DNA from: Oxalicibacterium solurbis | GTDB lineage: Bacteria > Pseudomonadota > Gammaproteobacteria > Burkholderiales > Burkholderiaceae_D | Reading direction: 5' to 3' | DNA: 64,000 nt | Assembly (NCBI RefSeq): GCF_014635845.1 | Contig: NZ_BMDP01000001.1 | Coordinates: 806,001 to 870,000 of the forward strand | Part shown: one piece after another, positions 63,267 to 64,000 of the stretch | How the letters are laid out: each line of letters begins with the position of its first letter | Numbering within the stretch: position 1 is the first letter of the stretch | Made by a program: the position numbers and the translations under genes | The notes under the pieces: generated by a model | The model's database searches: none | What the model saw: the letters and a program-made list of their open reading frames with translations, nothing else | Told to the model about the DNA's origin: nothing

Positions 63267-64000
63267 ATGAGCTGGACCGAAATCGTCATCGAAGTTGCAC
63301 GTACGCATGCAGAGGCCTTGTCCGATGCACTGATCGATGCCGGCGCGCTGTCCGTCTCGGTCGAAGATGCCGATTTCGGTACCGATGCCGAGCAACCGCT
63401 GTTCGGCGAACCCGGCATGGAACCGGAGGAAGCCGCCTGGGAAAACAGCCGCGTCGTCGCGCTGACGGCAGAAGATGCCGATCAGGTCGCAATGATCGAT
63501 GAAGCCGCACAAACCGTCGGCCTGCAAGCTTCAATATTGAAGTACACGTTACGTGAAGTCGCCGAGCAAGACTGGGTACGGCTGACGCAATCGCAATTCG
63601 AACCGATGCACATCGGCAAGAACATCTGGGTGGTACCGAGCTGGCATGATGCGCCCGATCCTTCGGCATTGGTACTCGAACTCGATCCCGGCCTCGCCTT
63701 CGGCACCGGCAGCCATCCGACCACACGGCTATGCATGGAGTGGCTGGAAGCGCATCCGCCGATCGACAGGACAGTGCTCGATTACGGCTGCGGCTCGGGC
63801 ATCCTGGCGATGGTCGCAAAGAAAATCGGCGCCGCCAAGGTCATCGGAATCGACATCGATCCGCAGGCGGTCGAGGCTGCGCAGGCCAACACCATACGCA
63901 ACCGCTGCGAGGTGGACTATTACGTGCCCGACGATTTTGCCGCGACCGGACAATCGCAAGCATTCGACGTCGTCGTCGCCAACATTCTCGCCAATCCGCT
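63267..64000 (+). CDS. prmA: Ribosomal protein L11 methyltransferase, 3' end cut by window edge
   Basis: SAM-dependent methyltransferase that trimethylates ribosomal protein L11. About 245 residues are visible. The N-terminal substrate-binding domain ([20 protein letters not shown]) is followed by the linker [20 protein letters not shown] and the SAM-binding motif [20 protein letters not shown], then [15 protein letters not shown]; the last visible residues ([11 protein letters not shown]) are the catalytic N(D/N)PP(Y/L)-like motif of this family. The ATG at 63267 has GAGGA upstream. It follows accC by 132 bp. Confidence 0.96.
   Translation, partial: MSWTEIVIEVARTHAEALSDALIDAGALSVSVEDADFGTDAEQPLFGEPGMEPEEAAWENSRVVALTAEDADQVAMIDEAAQTVGLQASILKYTLREVAEQDWVRLTQSQFEPMHIGKNIWVVPSWHDAPDPSALVLELDPGLAFGTGSHPTTRLCMEWLEAHPPIDRTVLDYGCGSGILAMVAKKIGAAKVIGIDIDPQAVEAAQANTIRNRCEVDYYVPDDFAATGQSQAFDVVVANILANP

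Noticed and set aside
1-64000. CRISPR arrays, insertion sequences, prophage genes, tRNA or rRNA genes
   Set aside because: No regularly spaced repeats, transposase or integrase frames, or clover-leaf sequences were seen by eye; a tRNAscan or ISfinder search would be decisive.

Overview
The window is chromosomal DNA of a betaproteobacterium, most likely of the order Burkholderiales, family Oxalobacteraceae (Herminiimonas/Janthinobacterium-like). This placement is inference from protein similarity recalled by eye: the beta-proteobacterial proteasome homologue beside the pyruvate dehydrogenase genes, the OsmC-YcaO fusion, the rubredoxin/ThiD/HemL cluster, the small Trp-rich protein and the accB-accC-prmA neighbourhood. 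Almost everything is core housekeeping. No tRNA, rRNA, insertion sequence, prophage or CRISPR array was seen.

Layout. 1-7012 (minus): pyruvate dehydrogenase operon aceE-aceF-BPH-lpdA, with a proteasome-like protease gene between E2 and E3. 7309-11760 (plus): folD-prlC, a secreted glutaredoxin-like protein, holC and a coupled small gene. 11902-15933: dadA, an Lrp-type regulator divergent from an orphan branched-chain amino acid binding protein, cytochrome c and a small Trp-rich membrane protein. 16016-20414: a less conserved stretch with a DUF2971 protein, an unrecognised protein, a class V aminotransferase, a 25-residue membrane peptide and a membrane-anchored TlpA-like thioredoxin. 20516-27638: OsmC-YcaO fusion, DUF3297, ilvD divergent from a LysR regulator, lgt and a PAP2 protein. 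27765-38180: waaA, phosphomannomutase, apaH, the yqgE-ruvX-pyrR-pyrB-pyrC'-plsC run and a photolyase.

38262-47974 (minus): complete pilG-pilH-pilI-pilJ-chpA chemosensory operon for type IV pilus (twitching) control, ending in a 1964-residue CheA-like kinase. 48142-51582: rubredoxin, a divergent ThiD, hemL and corA. 51993-59250 (minus): mtgA, aroE, tonB-like, an RNase II family enzyme, ubiC, a YqiA esterase and mpl (cell wall, shikimate/ubiquinone and RNA turnover functions). 59324-64000 (plus): an unrecognised protein, a TlpA-like thioredoxin, aroQ, accB-accC (biotin carboxylase part of acetyl-CoA carboxylase) and the start of prmA.

The most interesting points are the proteasome homologue inside the pdh operon with a start codon that exactly exposes Thr1; the unusual distribution of lipoyl domains (two on E3, one on E2); a dihydroorotase homologue that has lost its metal-binding histidines; a perfect 13-bp hairpin between pilJ and chpA; and local duplications around accB/accC (a triplicated accB end with three in-frame stops, and a ghost copy of the accC start that reads into the real accC start). 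Coding starts were chosen from Shine-Dalgarno spacing and family N termini; promoters and operators are visual calls only.
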